Shown here piece after piece: positions 1-12,302 of a stretch of 64,000 nucleotides of DNA. The notes beneath the pieces are model-generated. The model saw nothing but the letters and a program-made list of their open reading frames with translations. It did no database searches and was not told where the DNA came from. Every line of letters begins with the position of its first letter. Positions within the stretch are counted from its first letter, which is position 1. Position numbers and translations under genes: made by a program. This stretch comes from Coleophoma eucalyptorum (Eukaryota; Ascomycota; Leotiomycetes; Helotiales; Dermateaceae), in assembly GCA_026120035.1 (NCBI GenBank), contig JALRME010000002.1, positions 1,984,001 to 2,048,000 on the forward strand. Reading direction: 5' to 3'.

Positions 1-513
1 AGGGTCATATTCAAGTGAGAATACACAGTGCCAAACATTTTACCATAGGTCACATGACCATTACTGGTGACCTGCCGGGCCTTGATTAAGGTACTTAGTA
101 TGAAGCCGAAACTCAGCAAATAATAATAATAATACTCTATAAGTAGTTAAAAAACAGGAATTGGAAAGTTAAGGTCTGACATTCAAGAACCGGTGGTTTC
201 CTACATCATTATCTCATTTATTTTCACACAGCAATGACATCAGGGAGAAAGAATATTTGATTTAAGCAACGATAAAACTAAAACTACTGTCAAAAGAAAA
301 TACCCAAAAGCCGACTCAAACCAATAAATCAGAACATGAAAACATTAAATTACACAACAGGCTCCTTATTGTTTCCCCTTGTGTCTCTACCACGGTCAGG
401 GAAGCACTGCAAGTAAACTTTGCCGTGGATGAATACCTGGCAAGCTAGCTGTGTCGCGGTTAATGTCTCGAGAGTCGATCGCAGATGCACTTGCTCTACC
501 CGGTGCATACAAT
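1..513. other. Gene-free left edge, downstream of zinc-finger gene
   Basis: AT-rich sequence beyond the stop codon of the minus-strand zinc-finger gene. It holds a short AAT microsatellite near 120-132 and no open frame resembling a known protein. It probably contains the 3' untranslated region of that gene. Confidence 0.5.
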
Positions 514-1997
514 TTAGTTGTCCTGAGCGCAGAGAGTGCAATCATGCCACTGAATGTCGCTCTTAACCGTGCTGAAAAGCTTCTCTATACCCTTGGTATC
601 CCCTGCTTCGCAAACGTGTTTACCTTGCAAACAGAGCTTAATAAGAATATCCCAGTGACCGATAATGTTATGACACGTCTTGAGATGGCAACCAAATTTC
701 ATATAACCCCAGTGATCGGAATTCTGAATACATGTACCAAGTGCACAGCGATATTGCAGCTGGCCATCTAATTGCTCCATATGTTCTTTTTTGAAGTGCT
801 TGAGAATATCTTCACGAGTTTCGAAGGGCTCAACAAGGCGTAGTTGATTAAGTCTGCAATGATGAGACGGGCAAAAGATATCGTCAACATGCTTGGTGTC
901 CTTGATATGCAAGTAAAGCTTATCTTTGCGTGCGAAGTCCTTCACCCCGGTCTCACAAGACTCGTAAGGGCATGAGTATTTTCGTTTTCTTGAGTGCTTA
1001 GTTGCGAGATGACGATCCAGGTCGTGTCGACTTCTGAATGGTTTCTTATAAGCACAGCCATGCTTCTTGCATATCAAAGGCCTTGTGTGAATGTTGCGAA
1101 GATGGTGATCATATGCTGTTGCATTTTTGAAATTCGCTTTGGAAGTGCAGCCATGCCACAAGCACTTTCCCGGAAACGCGGGTAATAGCTTAGCAGAATC
1201 ACCATGCTCAGCGAGATGATCTCTCAGAGTAGCATCGATGCGAGAGGAGAATGCGCAGTCGTCCCAGGTGCATTTTTGGATTTCCATTCGCAGGCATTTG
1301 GTTGAGCCTGAAGATCTTCCAAAGACCGTTCCTGGTAGCTCGACCAAGGTTGATATGATGTGTGATCCTGTTTCAGATCCCCTACCAGCCTTGGTTGTTG
1401 CGGGCGGCGGCATGATCGCTCTGTACGCCCTGTTAGCGCAAATGTCTTTTTTTTTACTCACTCAGATTGGTCGGCTGTCCCAGTATCTGCATCGCCTTCG
1501 CCTCTCCATTCAATCATATCTTCGTCCTGGCCAGCTGACGCATCGTACAACATGGCTGTGTAGCTATCGAATTCGCCGAACAGGTCCAATGGAGGCTCGG
1601 GGTGGGCGTTGAGGAAGCCCAAAGGTTGTTCGAGGGCAACAGGATCGAGCCTATCAAATTCGAAGGAATCCATCTCGTGAAGGTGGTCGGATGTGTTGGC
1701 AGTTGAAATGCTTAAGCGAGGGCGTTTTCGATGTCTGATGTGCTCGAAAGCGTAATCGAAGGGAGGGGGGTAAGGCTTGGAAAGTAGTGCTTGAGGTGCG
1801 AGAAGTACGACAATTTGGATGGGGGAGAGCGGCTGCTTAAGTGGTTTTCCGGAAGTAGAGGTCGAGACTCGAGAGACTCGAGGGCGATTTGAGAGGCAAG
1901 GGGTAGGGCGCACCAGATGACAACAAACTGGTACTGGCAACGGTGCCCATCTGAGCCTCAAAGATCTGGCTGTTGGCAGATTGCTGACGTTAAACAC
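514..1997 (-). CDS. C2H2 zinc-finger protein
   Basis: Two exons: 1997-1462 and 1420-514. A 41-nt intron (1421-1461, GTGAGT...TACAG) joins two open frames in phase; without it the first frame stops at once. The second exon carries about six Cys2-His2-like units. Examples are CTWDDC...H-x3-H, CLWHGC...H, CKKHGCAYKK...HLATKH, CPYESC...H and CALGTC...H. The CxxxxC spacing and atypical linkers are common in fungal multi-finger proteins. The N-terminal half is acidic and low in complexity, with a KRPRL-type basic patch. A DNA-binding or regulatory role is inferred from the fingers only. The start is uncertain: an in-frame Met at 1673 (MDSFEFDRLD) gives a more ordinary N-terminus than the Met at 1997. 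No specific ortholog is recognised. Confidence 0.72.
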
Positions 1998-2146
1998 GCG
2001 ACACGTCGAATCATAGTATTGCCCATGAAATGAAATACGAGAACACCGCTCAGGTAGGAAAACGCGCTCTATGTTTTTCTATGGTATTATAAAATCAATC
2101 CAAACATTGCAGAGATGGGTATCATCTTACAAAGAAAAAGAAACTA

Positions 2147-4073
2147 CTATCTCTTGCGCTTCTTCTCCTCCTCCTCTTTTCTTAGTCTGCCCTGCCTGCT
2201 CTTATTAATGCCTCTTCTCTGCACAGATCTTATGACAGTTCTCGTCAACATATTCCGCAGAAGGAATATAACGACAACAAAAGCAACCGGAAGCGCAATC
2301 TCCCAAAAGAATAGATCGGAATGCTCAATGCCCCAGAAATTCGTGAAGTTCATGCCAAAATAACCAGTCAAGAAAGAAAGTGGGAGGAAAACAATGGTGA
2401 CGACCGTAAGTTGCTTCATGGACTCGTTCTGATATGCTGAGATGGTGTTGAAAATGAGGTCAATCATGCCATCTGCAGACCGCCGCATTTGATCCAGAGA
2501 CTCAGTGATAAGAACACAGTGATCCTCGACATCCCCAAGGTAGGTTTCTGCTATGCCGCTGATCTTCACGCCTGACTTAGCCTTTCTGGCTTCGCTTGGC
2601 ACAGCCGATGTCCTGCCTCCATTTTTGTGATCTCGTAGAGCGTTGATGAGGTTCACAATTGGACTGACGAAGTTCCTCATAGCTGTGATCTCGCTTGTAA
2701 CGATATAGAGACTTGTAGTGTGCTTAATGCTTGGTTCGGTCAGAACATCCAGCTCCAATTCACCAATCACGTCTTGATAGGCTGTTGCAACAGGAATGGC
2801 CAGGTCGATAATTGCATCAATGATAGCTTGCGTGATCATAGATGCATCGCAAGACTGTCGTAGGATTGTGTCAGCAATACTTAAACGATGCAAAATCGGC
2901 ATTTCGATATCATCCGCAGACGATTCAAAGAAGGAGATGACAGTGTTGTCTAGTCTCCTGTTAGCAGCTGGCTAGTGCAAGCTCACGGTATTCTTACCTG
3001 CTGTCAAAAAGATAGATACCTGTTCAGCACTAACTGCAAGGTTCTTTGCAGTCAGTGCCGAGTGTCTTTCCATGAAGGCCATGCGTTCTAGGTTAGGACC
3101 TCCATGATACCTTTGCAAAGTTCTTAACTTCTGCACAGGAGCATCTGGGGCGCCGTGGGTATGTCCAACCACATATCCAGAACCCTTCATTCCCAGTTCT
3201 TTATCGTTATTCACATTTTCGCTTGATGACATTAATTTGTGCATCATGCCCAGGAATCGGCCAGTCTTGGAGCTTCTGCTTCGATGAGACTTCCCAGCAT
3301 TGGATTCTGAATCTGAGTCTTCGTCCTCCTCGTGAAGGTGTACAAGTTTCTGCAGTGTAAGGACTACATAGGTATGGTCCGTATACCTAGTTTCCGAATC
3401 AGCTACGACCCAGCTCATATATTCGCCCATCTTACCAGTCCGCCTTGGTGCGGTTATTTGTGTTCACCAGATCTTCAATAGCAAGCTTGTGTAAACCCTT
3501 ATAATTCCCCAAGGCTTGTATGACATCCCAGCTCAGTCCGTTGACATTGATCCAGCGACACTTAATCCAGTCCTCTTTCTTCTCGTCCAGGAATTCGATT
3601 AAAGTCGCATTGTCGAGATCCCTCATGACCATATCATCCTCACTAAAGTCTACCACAGTGATCTGGCATTGTTCGTGCAAAGTAGGAGTATGTTCGCGAC
3701 CACCGTTCAGTTTTGAAGGATCGAGACCTGGCTCTTGACCGGGAGCCCAATTTGGTCGGAAAGCCGCAACATCAACAGTCTTGAAAGTATTGGTACGAGT
3801 CTTGCGCCGCTACGCCAACGATTAGATATTGATATCCAATAATATTCATACACTCACTCTCAAAATTGGCGCATCTGGGATGCTAGAAAGATTAGGTTCT
3901 GACTTGAAGGACTTCGCAGAATGGGTCGTAGAATGATTGGACCGGGTTTGTCCAAGGTCATGGCCGTTGTGGCCATCATGCAGTGAGTGTTCATTGTCGG
4001 GGAGACCTTGAGGAAAGTGAACAACGTTAACCGGGGAAGACATAGTTGAGGATGGTTCCTTTTTGTCTTTCAA
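2147..4073 (-). CDS. CorA-family divalent metal ion transporter
   Basis: Four exons: 4073-3858, 3809-3436, 3386-2998 and 2949-2147; introns of 48-49 nt; about 593 aa. The GMN signature (YFGMNF, about residues 525-527) ends the first of two C-terminal membrane helices (about 507-523 and 545-559), as in CorA/Alr/Mnr2 pore subunits. Upstream lie the long cytosolic CorA alpha/beta domain and helical stalk, with the conserved stretch [17 protein letters not shown] spanning the second splice junction. A Ser/His-rich N-terminus and a basic [10 protein letters not shown] tail flank the core. The family forms pentameric Mg2+ (or Co2+, Mn2+) channels. Plasma-membrane versus vacuolar location cannot be told from sequence. 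A second Met (residue 11) is a possible start. Confidence 0.9.
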
Positions 4074-4796
4074 TGCTCAAAGATTCAAAGAGAGTCGTTA
4101 GGAAAATGATTATGTTGAAGTCGAATGACGCAAGCCAGGTTTTCTAACCCTGCAAAAGCGCGCAAGGAGCTCGAGACTGCTGAGGTATTGCTGGGGACAA
4201 GAAACGCGCTATATATAGGGGCACAGGAGGCACGATGCGACCGAAGAAGACAAGGTAGGGAAAAAAAATATACAAATTAATAATTAATACATGAAGTCTT
4301 GAGTGAATGCGCACCACCAAGTGCGGTCAGTAGGTAAATAAAACCTGCGCATGTTCGTCTCAAGCCTTGTTTACAAGATAACCAGGCTTAAAAGCTTAGA
4401 CTCTTAGCCCCTTATTAGTGCCTTGGCACAACTGATAAACCAACTCGGTAGCTGTCACGAGACCTTCTCCCCCTTTTAGGTCCTCGCTTACAGTATCTGG
4501 ATGTGATTAACCTAAGGGCAAACCCAGGAACTGAAGTACTAAGTAGGAACTGTGCTGAGTAGGCCATGATCTCCATCACAGAAAGTTTCTTCTCTGGGTA
4601 GATATCTGACCGAATCGCTGTTTGCCTGAGGACAATAGACAACGACTTGTATACGGAGGATTTTCGCTTATAATGTTGAAGTGGGGTGATAACGATTGAG
4701 GTGGGATGAACTCCTCTTCACCACTTCTGACTTGTCTTCAAGTCTTCACAGCTACGATACACATTGCCAAGCAGGAAATATACTTACGGACTTGAA
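4074..4796. promoter_or_regulatory. Divergent intergenic region, transporter / amine oxidase
   Basis: This 723-bp gap separates the starts of the minus-strand CorA gene and the plus-strand fructosyl amine oxidase, so it must hold both promoters. Short open frames inside it look random. Confidence 0.5.
4210..4217 (-). promoter_or_regulatory. Possible TATA element of the CorA gene
   Basis: TATATATA lies about 137 bp before the proposed ATG of the minus-strand transporter gene. Position and sequence fit a TATA box, but no initiator was identified. Confidence 0.3.
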
Positions 4797-6209
4797 ATGG
4801 CGCCTTCTAAAGATGCGTCTATCTTGGTTGTCGGAGCAGGAACATTTGTGAGTGAGTCCTACGAGACTTGCAACTCTGACCTGACTATTCCAGGGATGCT
4901 CAACAGCACTACACCTAGCTCGTCGAGGTTACACAAATGTGGCAGTCTTTGATCCATATGAGCTACCATCCCCAATATCAGCTGGCAATGATGTGAACAA
5001 AATCATTGAAGAAGGCTCTCCAGATCCTGACGATGATAGCGGCTACGTAAGCCAAAGGATTCTCGAAGTAGCTTACGAAGGCTGGGTCAAAGACCCCGTC
5101 TTCACGCCCTACTTCCATAACACTGGCTTTATCATCGCTGCTCATACCCCAGCCGGGCTAGAACAACTAACCAAGCGGGAGATGGTGCACAAGAAGTCTG
5201 AATACGAATGGTTAGACAATGCCTCTGATTTCCAGAAAACCATGCCGGAAGGCGTGCTCACGGGGGACTTTCCCAACTGGAAGGGCGGCTGGAAGAAGGA
5301 GGGAGCCGGCTGGGTCTTTGCCAGAGGGGCGTTGATGAGCGCTTTCCGAGAAGCCCAGAGCTTGGGAGTGAAGTTTGTGACGGGCGACTCAGGCAATGTG
5401 ACCAAGTTGATCGAGGAAGGAGGTGATATTGTGGGTGTAGAGACGAAGGATGGAAAGCAACACCGGGCAGAACTAACAATTCTCGCTGCTGGTGCTAATG
5501 CACCACAACTGCTGGATATGAAAGACCAGCTGAGACCAACGGCATGGACGCTTGCACACATCAAGATGACGGAAGAGGAGTGCAAACTCTACAAAGACCT
5601 CCCCGTGCTATTCAACCTCGAAGTAAAACCTCTATGACCATTCCATATAAGGCGTGCGAAATGTACTAACCTTCATGATAGAGCGGTTTCTTCATGGAAC
5701 CCGATGCCGAGCGCGGCGAGCTCAAGATCTGTGACGAGCACCCAGGCTATTGCAACTGGAGCACCACACCATCAGGACATCGGCAATCCGTTCCCTTCGC
5801 CAAACAACAAGTCCCCTTAGAATCCGAAGCGCGCGTTCGAGAATTCCTCTCTCACACAATGCCGCATCTTTCGTCCCGGCCTCTAGTGTTTGCACGGATT
5901 TGTTGGTGTGCTGACACCCCCGACCGGAATTTCCTCATTTCACACCACCCGGACTACAAATCTCTTGTCCTGGCTGTAGGAGGGAGTGGTCACGGGTTCA
6001 TGCATATTACTTCGGTAGGGGGCTTTGTGGTTGATTTGCTTGAGGGCGGCTTGGAGAGTAGATTGCAGGATGCCTTCAAGTGGAGGCCGGAAACAGCCGT
6101 GGATAGGGACTGGGAAAATGTTCAGGGTAGACGTGGTGGCCCTAATAAGGTCATGAACTTTGGCGATGTTGGGAAGGACGAGTGGACGAATTTGGAGTCG
6201 AGATTGTAG
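4797..6209 (+). CDS. Fructosyl amine:oxygen oxidoreductase (amadoriase)
   Basis: Three exons: 4797-4847, 4894-5622 and 5682-6209; 435 aa, matching the family's usual length of about 437. The FAD-binding GAGTFG motif (residues 13-18) is split by intron 1 right after TF. The C-terminal part holds CWCADTPDRN; Cys334 is in the place of the cysteine that links FAD covalently in the MSOX/amadoriase family. A downstream SGHGF motif is also present. These enzymes oxidise fructosyl amino acids (Amadori products), releasing glucosone, the amine and H2O2. The last three residues are SRL, a type-1 peroxisomal targeting signal, so the H2O2 would be made beside catalase. Assignment to the family is firm. 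Preference for alpha- or epsilon-glycated substrates cannot be read. Confidence 0.92.
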
Positions 6210-6459
6210 TGCATAGATTTGGGGCATTACTCAAATCTTGAGATTATGATCTAGAACATGTCTAGACAAGCAGGACGAAATTCCAGCGTGGTTCATTGTC
6301 ACGTTTGATAAATTCAGTCGCAAAGCAAGCTTCAAGCCGGAAATTTTCAATCAAAGATTCATTAAACTACAGAGTTCGCTACTTAATCGCAGCGACACAT
6401 ATCCATACACAAGACTGCAGAACGAAGTCGCAACAAGGGTATCAATGGAAAGGTACAAA

Positions 6460-7390
6460 TCAAGTAGATTTCTTGTGCATATGGAGCTTGTCCTTGAGCT
6501 TGTCCGATCCGCCCTTCAGCTTCTCCTTTAAGCTTGGCTTCTCGCCATCCTTTCGAGTTGGCGAGCCTTCACTAGTCTTGCTCTTGGTCTCGGAAGCAGG
6601 TGTCATGCTGCCCGTGGAAGTCTTGGATTCTAGTAGGACGTTAATTTACAGTTCAGATATAGCTTGTGAAAAGATTGTTTCTCACCAGTGCCTTTCTCCA
6701 ACTCCTTCTCATCTCGGTCGGTGATAGCTGGCGCCTTTGTTCTGTCTACCAAAGGCTTTGTTTCAGTTACACTCACAGGCTCCCGGGTCGACTCGTCCGC
6801 CTTTGCTGTACTAGCTCCAGGAACCACAGCACCACCCCTTTCAACAGTGCCAACAGTAGCTGTCTCGGCCTTCTTGGGCTCTGTCGCAAGCTCACTCGTC
6901 TTTGGTGTCTCCTCCTTCTTGGTGTTTACCTCAGAGATGAATGGATCTGCACCAGCACCTGTCTCGGGGACTTTTGAAGCTGAGTTCGAAGTAACAGGCT
7001 TGTCGGTAGAGAGCTTGGAAGCAGCCTCGGCATCAGACATGGGCTTGATTGCGGTGGTTGTTGGCTCCAATCCTGCCGCAGCAGGCGTGGTGGTATGCGC
7101 GGCGGTCGAAGGTAATTCAGTTGCTTTTGAAGATTCAGAAACCGCTTCGCTGGGAACCGTCTTCTCGGTATTCGTTGAATCTAGTCGTAGTGTCAGGCTC
7201 GTGCTATTATGATAAGTCATGCAGCCAGAGGTGTTTACTAACCTAGGTTTCCTGCATCATATGGCTCACCAGCAGCTACATTGCCTGTCTCGCCCGACAG
7301 TGGCTCTTCATGGTGCTCGGTAGTTGGAACGTCTTTGTTGCCCCAGATTGCCTTGCTGGCTGCAGATGCAATGTTGCTAACAGTTTCCAT
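6460..7390 (-). CDS. Conserved disordered fungal protein, function unknown
   Basis: Three exons: 7390-7243, 7180-6686 and 6629-6460; introns of 62 and 56 nt; about 270 aa. The N-terminus METVSNIASAASKAIWG and the short block GEPYDAGN look conserved. The long middle is Thr/Ser/Ala/Glu/Lys-rich, with no hydrophobic segment and no cysteine visible in the translated core. The tail is lysine-rich (KEKLKGGSDKLKDKLHMHKK). Such composition is typical of hydrophilic stress-associated proteins, but that is only an analogy. All junctions keep frame and have CTAG acceptors. No enzyme motif is present. Confidence 0.75.
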
Positions 7391-8723
7391 ATTGTAGTAT
7401 ATTAGAGATTGAGATTCTGAGAGATGTTAATGTGATAATGGAGTGGACCGTTGATGAAAGATGAAAGATGAAAGACGTGTGTTATGGGTATAGAGTGAAG
7501 TGGTATGAGAATGGAAGAGTATGAGAGGGACGAGGTGCTTTATCAATCATTTACTTGAGCTAAGGAAAAGCAAGCTGGTGATTGCGGCAGCACATCTGAC
7601 GTCTTCCAGCACCAGCCCCTCATCCATGAAATTGTGGCTGACCACGCAAAAGGGTAGAAACTTGATTGACTGGGGCTCTTGCGATTCGTGGCTCGTCTGA
7701 GCTACGAATCTCCTTTACGGACCTACTGCAGAGCTGCAGCCATGCATTAAATAAATAGAATATATGCAAGGTTCCAGCATTGCAAGTGTAACAGAAAAAG
7801 CTACTCTGTCCCACTTTCTTGCTCAGGATTCCCGACAACGAGGTTCCGGACCTTGATCTTGAATGTTTGTTTTGACAACCAGCAGCACAGCTACGATCAC
7901 ATGTATTTAGCCGTTGCCACATGACGCTTGCTTCATCCCAACTGTTTTTGGAGATCGACTAATAGATGGTGTTGTATTTCCTACCCACCCCCCTCACCAA
8001 ACCTAAGATACATCAAATGCGACGAGATAAGAGCTCAACTCAATTAAACTTGCCTCTCGACCAGTTGCGCAAGCTATTGCAGAGCTTGATATGGAGGATC
8101 AAGCAAGTGCTTTGGGCTATGACGTAGATCGCTAAAAGTTTAGCGACTGACGGCAGTGCATCCTGCGTCATAGTACCTGATTGCCGATCTACAATGTAAA
8201 GTGCAGAGGGTACAGCCTTGCGGGGGTCAGCTTCAGGGGTATTCTTTCGACGTGTCACAGCAGCAGCATAAACAACTCCTCAGGGACAGCCACGTTGTGA
8301 AGCACCAAGAAAATGCGGCTATAATCTGAATTGATTGATGGAGTAATGAATTATAGTTTGTTGTCGGGGATTAGATTCCTCTTCTGGGTCTTCAGTTCTA
8401 GATCTTTCTCATGAGATTGTTACCGATGTGCGTTGGCAGACTCGTTGCTATGGGGGAGTGCTACGTAGATTTTGGGTCTCAGCATAACGTGTCTTAGAAA
8501 AATGCAAAGATTTATTTTACGAGTAACGCTATGCTTAAGTCAAAGTCGAGACAAGAATGTCAGTTAGTCATGATTTGCCTCTACTGTCGTGAGGCCTCCC
8601 CAGAACTCCACGACTCCAAATGATAGCAAGTCACCAGCCCCAAAATGCAATGCCTGCACCGACGCCAGTTAATGTCTACCACGAAACAGCTATGCAAAAT
8701 CCTCATAACCTGCCGGAACCTTT
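7391..8723. other. Intergenic region with no supported gene
   Basis: This 1.3-kb stretch lies between the start of the disordered protein gene and the end of the GTPase gene. It contains the upstream region of the former, including a three-copy heptamer at 7453-7473. Two minus-strand open frames (7620-7922 and 8040-8258) show no domain, repeat or protein-like composition. Confidence 0.5.
7453..7473. repeat. Three tandem copies of GATGAAA
   Basis: A direct heptamer repeat about 65-80 bp upstream of the ATG of the minus-strand disordered protein gene. It probably falls in that gene's 5' leader or core promoter; its function is unknown. Confidence 0.6.
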
Positions 8724-10738
8724 TCAAGCTGAGGTTTTCACTGCTGGAGATACAGCTTCCTGAGCGGTACTCTTGTTATTTCCATCCTTCGGAGGGGTCC
8801 ATAGTGGCTTAGCAGGGTCGTAACCAACAGCTTTGACAATGCCTAGACCTTTTGTTCGACCTTCTCGGAACAGGATTCTGTCACCTGGAGAGAGATATTC
8901 TGGACGTTGTACAAACCGAAATGCCACAGTCGCTCTATCTCCAGATCGGATGTACTCTCTGTCGATATCAATGATCGCACAAGTCTGTGATACAGGGCCG
9001 ACATGAAGCATCGCCTGATACTTGGTCTTGATAGTGGTGGCATGACTCAAAATATGAACTACGATTTCAAGTTAGTACGGCAGTGTAATGTAGGAGTTTC
9101 ATTAGTGGTTGTACTCACCCTCTGCTATGAATTCCCGGTATACCTTTGGTGGCGTAGCCTCCACTTTAGGAAGTACGACCATTCCTTTACGAACGTCTTT
9201 CCGGCGGACACGCTTAAGAGCGAAAGATGCCGACTGACCGGCCGAAGTCCCAGGAACCTGTATCCTTTTTCGTTCAATGGATTTGATAACGGTTGGCGTG
9301 AAATTGCCTAGAGAGTCAGGGCCGATGAGAACATTGTCACCAGCATGAACAACTCCACTCTTGACAATTCCAGATACCACGGTCCCAACAAATGGTACAG
9401 AGAACGTATCATTGACATGGAACTCGAAGGGGGCATCGGCATTATAATGTCCATGGTGCGGGAGGATGTTCAAGAAGGATCGAACGAGGTCCAAACCTTC
9501 GCCAGTGACGTTGGACACTTGGAATACTGGAGTAATTCGCTGGCTCACAATTTGAGAGGCAGTATTAATGCAATCCTCTTTGTTTTTGATGAAGATTGGG
9601 ATTTTTCGTGCTCCAGGACTTTTCAGTATCCGAGTGATTTGCTGTATCGTCTGTTCCAGAATCTGGGGTGGGCATATATCGATCTTGGTAATGACCACCA
9701 TGACTGGAACATTGAGCAGCATTGCAATGCCCAGATGCTCTTTACTCATTCCGATGAGCCCATTGTTGGCAGCGACCATCAGTAAACAGTAATTTGGGCT
9801 GGATGAAAGGAGACCAAACACCGTGGTCCGAAGGTATCGTTCGTGGCCAGCCAGATCAGTGAACGTGATAACTTTGGCACTGCGTTTGCCAATCTCTTCC
9901 CACGTCAACTTCCGTCCAGGGACATCGGATGTAATGATCTTGCCAGTTGTATCGAAGCCCATAATCTCCATACCGACAGAACTGGTCCGGCCACTCTCCA
10001 TCTCGTGTTTGTGGCGGAACAAATTAACTCGAGCCTTTCCACGACCATCATCAAGTCCGCCTTTGACCAAGACTCCAAGCATTGTACTTTTACCAGCATC
10101 AACATTACCAACTACAGCGATTCGTGTCTCGATAACTTCTTCTGGTGCCTTTGGATGCTGTCGGACGAGTATCTTTCCAAAGCAAGCAGTGTCTTTCTCC
10201 GAAACAGAGTCAACCTCAAACTCGCCACCAACATTCTTGGTCAACAGGATTTGACATTCAGCATCAAGACTTGCGGCTGCTTTCTTTAGTCTTGTCAAAG
10301 CTACATCCCATTCATCCTTTTTCAGATCCATTGAACTGCCATTATTTTCAAAGCCAATCTCAAAGATCATTTCTCCATGGCCTTCGTCAAGCCGCAAGTC
10401 TACAACAGTGGCCAATTTGGCCAGAGAGTCCTCATCAGTCTCGAGTAGGAGTTGCTTTAGCGGGACCTGAGGAGCGCTTCCTGACAGGTCTAATGAATCG
10501 AGGATGCTGTCCAACTCGGCGCTTTCTTCGGCAGTGACATTTGTTTGAGGGGCGGCTCGGGAATTATATCTTAGGGACTGCGCCTTTTCAATTTCATCTG
10601 CGAACTCACTGAGGGCCTAGCATTAGTTATAATTAGCTCAGAGCGTTGGAGAAGGTATCAACATATGTCACTGACAGTCTCCCCTTTGCGCCGCTCCTGC
10701 AGGTGCTGCTGTTTCTGTTTCCCCGCCCTTGAAGCCAT
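8724..10738 (-). CDS. GTPBP1/GTPBP2-like translational GTPase
   Basis: Three exons: 10738-10676, 10616-9119 and 9058-8724; about 631 aa. The G domain shows G1 GNVDAGKST (residues 191-199), G3 DLAGHERY and G4 TKID, followed by EF-Tu-like beta-barrel domains. The last exon completes the barrel (SHATTIKTKYQAMLHVG). This order matches GTPBP1/AGP-1, an EF1A-like GTPase tied in animals to mRNA turnover and ribosome rescue. That role is not shown for this fungus. The first exon (63 nt, basic, Gln-rich) relies on a GTCAGT donor chosen because it alone keeps phase with the CTAG acceptor; it is less certain than the rest. The 60-nt 3' intron is canonical. Confidence 0.88.
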
Positions 10739-11652
10739 GGCGTACGACTTCCCAGACAAAGATGATATATTTAAAAGAGAAAAGGTGTTAAGCTATCCTG
10801 AGTATCATTTGGATTCTCGATCGTGGTTTTTGGTGTGGATGTGGGAGAAAGAGGAATTGCTCCCAATCGATGACAGTTATACTTGAGTGAGGTGAAGGTG
10901 ACTCGATCGGCGGGGAGCTTTATCGATAAGGGTGATTCACACAACGTTAATTAACAAAAGCGGCGCTCCTTAGTCAAGCAACAATCTGTTCATGAGTTCT
11001 TGTGAGTTGGCCTGAATCACTATTTGCAGGGTGTTTGTGATTTAGAACTTCCATAACAAAAACATTATGAAACCATATTAGGTCACAAAGCTAAGAATTA
11101 GACTGGTAGCTCTTGCCTTGTTGATATTAGCAGTGCCGCTTTGTCGCCTATCAAGTCCATGTGGGCAGATGTGTCGCCCGACAGCAATCACTGACTCAGG
11201 TTTTTGAAGGCTTACACCGGTTTTCATCTGGTCCCATGCCGTTTACTGTTTATAAATAAGATACTAGCACAAAGGGTTCTTGGTGCTACGGGTGTTGGCA
11301 AAGGCATACAGAGACGGAGATAGCTTCAGTAACGAAGCATGCCATTTATACGAGAGAAGCACGCGGGTCAGCGCACAACGTAGAAGTTATGTTAGTGGTA
11401 TAGTGTGGATTCATTGACCCTAGACCATTGGTATTTCCCATCGTATATCGACCGACCTTGGTAATAACGAGGTTAAAGCCCATGTTATGATAGTTTCCCA
11501 TCAAAAGTTGTGCTGCCATTGTTCTTGAAATGCTGATGGACCAATGTCTGGACTGTCGTGGCAGCATGTCCCTTCGAGTTCCTGGATGCCATATCAATCT
11601 CCTACCACCATAAACGCTAGCAGTATGGAACAACTCTTCCCAGTCCTCGAGT
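10739..11652. other. Intergenic region, GTPase promoter and LSm3 3' side
   Basis: About 0.9 kb between the GTPase start and the LSm3 stop, both on the minus strand. A 95-codon minus-strand frame at 11346-11633 has no recognisable features and may be LSm3 3' untranslated sequence. Confidence 0.5.
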
Positions 11653-12107
11653 TCACGATGGTGGCTGTGGTGAAATCAAAACTACGCTGTCGCCTGCGAA
11701 AGTCAGCATGAACCGCTAAGAAAGAGCTTGAGGTTATTTAGAGCCTTACCTCTTACAAAGAGCATCTCTGATTTCTTGCTGATGGTCTGCAAATAATCCA
11801 GTCAGTACTGGTGAAGCTGTTCTGAATATTCGCCCTTACCTTCACAGCCTCTTCGTCCTCGTCGTCTTCATCCACCACATAGACTGTCTCCTCAACATCG
11901 CCTAGAACCAAGTTGCAATGGCTGTCGTAGGCCTTAAGGCGCATTAGGTCAATATATCTGGTAGTAGGCATAGATTCTTACATGTAACCTGCCCTTCAAT
12001 TCTCTGTCGCCCCGGAGTTTAACAAAGACAACTTCGTCAAGACACAGGCGCACAAGATCGAGGGGCTCAGAGGCAGGAGCCGAAGTTCCATCATCGATAT
12101 CAGCCAT
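11653..12107 (-). CDS. LSM3: U6 snRNA-associated Sm-like protein LSm3
   Basis: Four exons: 12107-11982, 11932-11840, 11786-11750 and 11693-11653; 98 aa, the normal LSm3 size. Sm motif 1 is [19 protein letters not shown]...[10 protein letters not shown], spliced across intron 1. Sm motif 2 is MLFVRGDSVVLI, spliced across intron 3. An acidic loop (DEDDEDEE) lies between them, typical of LSm3. LSm3 sits in both the nuclear LSm2-8 ring that binds U6 snRNA and the cytoplasmic LSm1-7 decapping ring. All four junctions keep frame, and one exon is only 37 nt. The gene is divergent from the PPR-like gene, with 195 bp between the start codons. Confidence 0.93.
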
Positions 12108-12302
12108 GGCTTGCTTGTTGTAGAGTATCGTTGCCTGTGAGGCTGCTACAGCTGTCGTCGTCACGAAAAGTGATGTTGATTTTGCGACGCGAATAGAAAG
12201 GTACCGAGATTTAACCGGGCTCCAAGCTTTCCCCAGATTATCGTCAACCCCAACTTCATTATCCACTTCTCTAATTCCATCAAGAATGAAAACGGATTCC
12301 TC
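12108..12302. promoter_or_regulatory. Compact bidirectional promoter, LSM3 / PPR-like gene
   Basis: Only 195 bp separate the LSM3 ATG (minus strand) from the first possible ATG of the PPR-like gene. It becomes 237 bp if the latter starts at its second Met at 12345. No TATA box is evident. Confidence 0.6.

Noticed and set aside
2972..3430. Separate 152-codon gene within the CorA locus
   Set aside because: Its first codons lie in a 49-nt intron; the rest is the third exon of the transporter.
5142..5585. 147-codon minus-strand frame opposite the amine oxidase
   Set aside because: A shadow of a strongly coding exon; its composition mirrors the sense codons.
7620..8258. Minus-strand frames of 100 and 72 codons as genes
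   Set aside because: No domain, no plausible splicing partners and unpatterned composition; the spacing suits an ordinary intergenic region.
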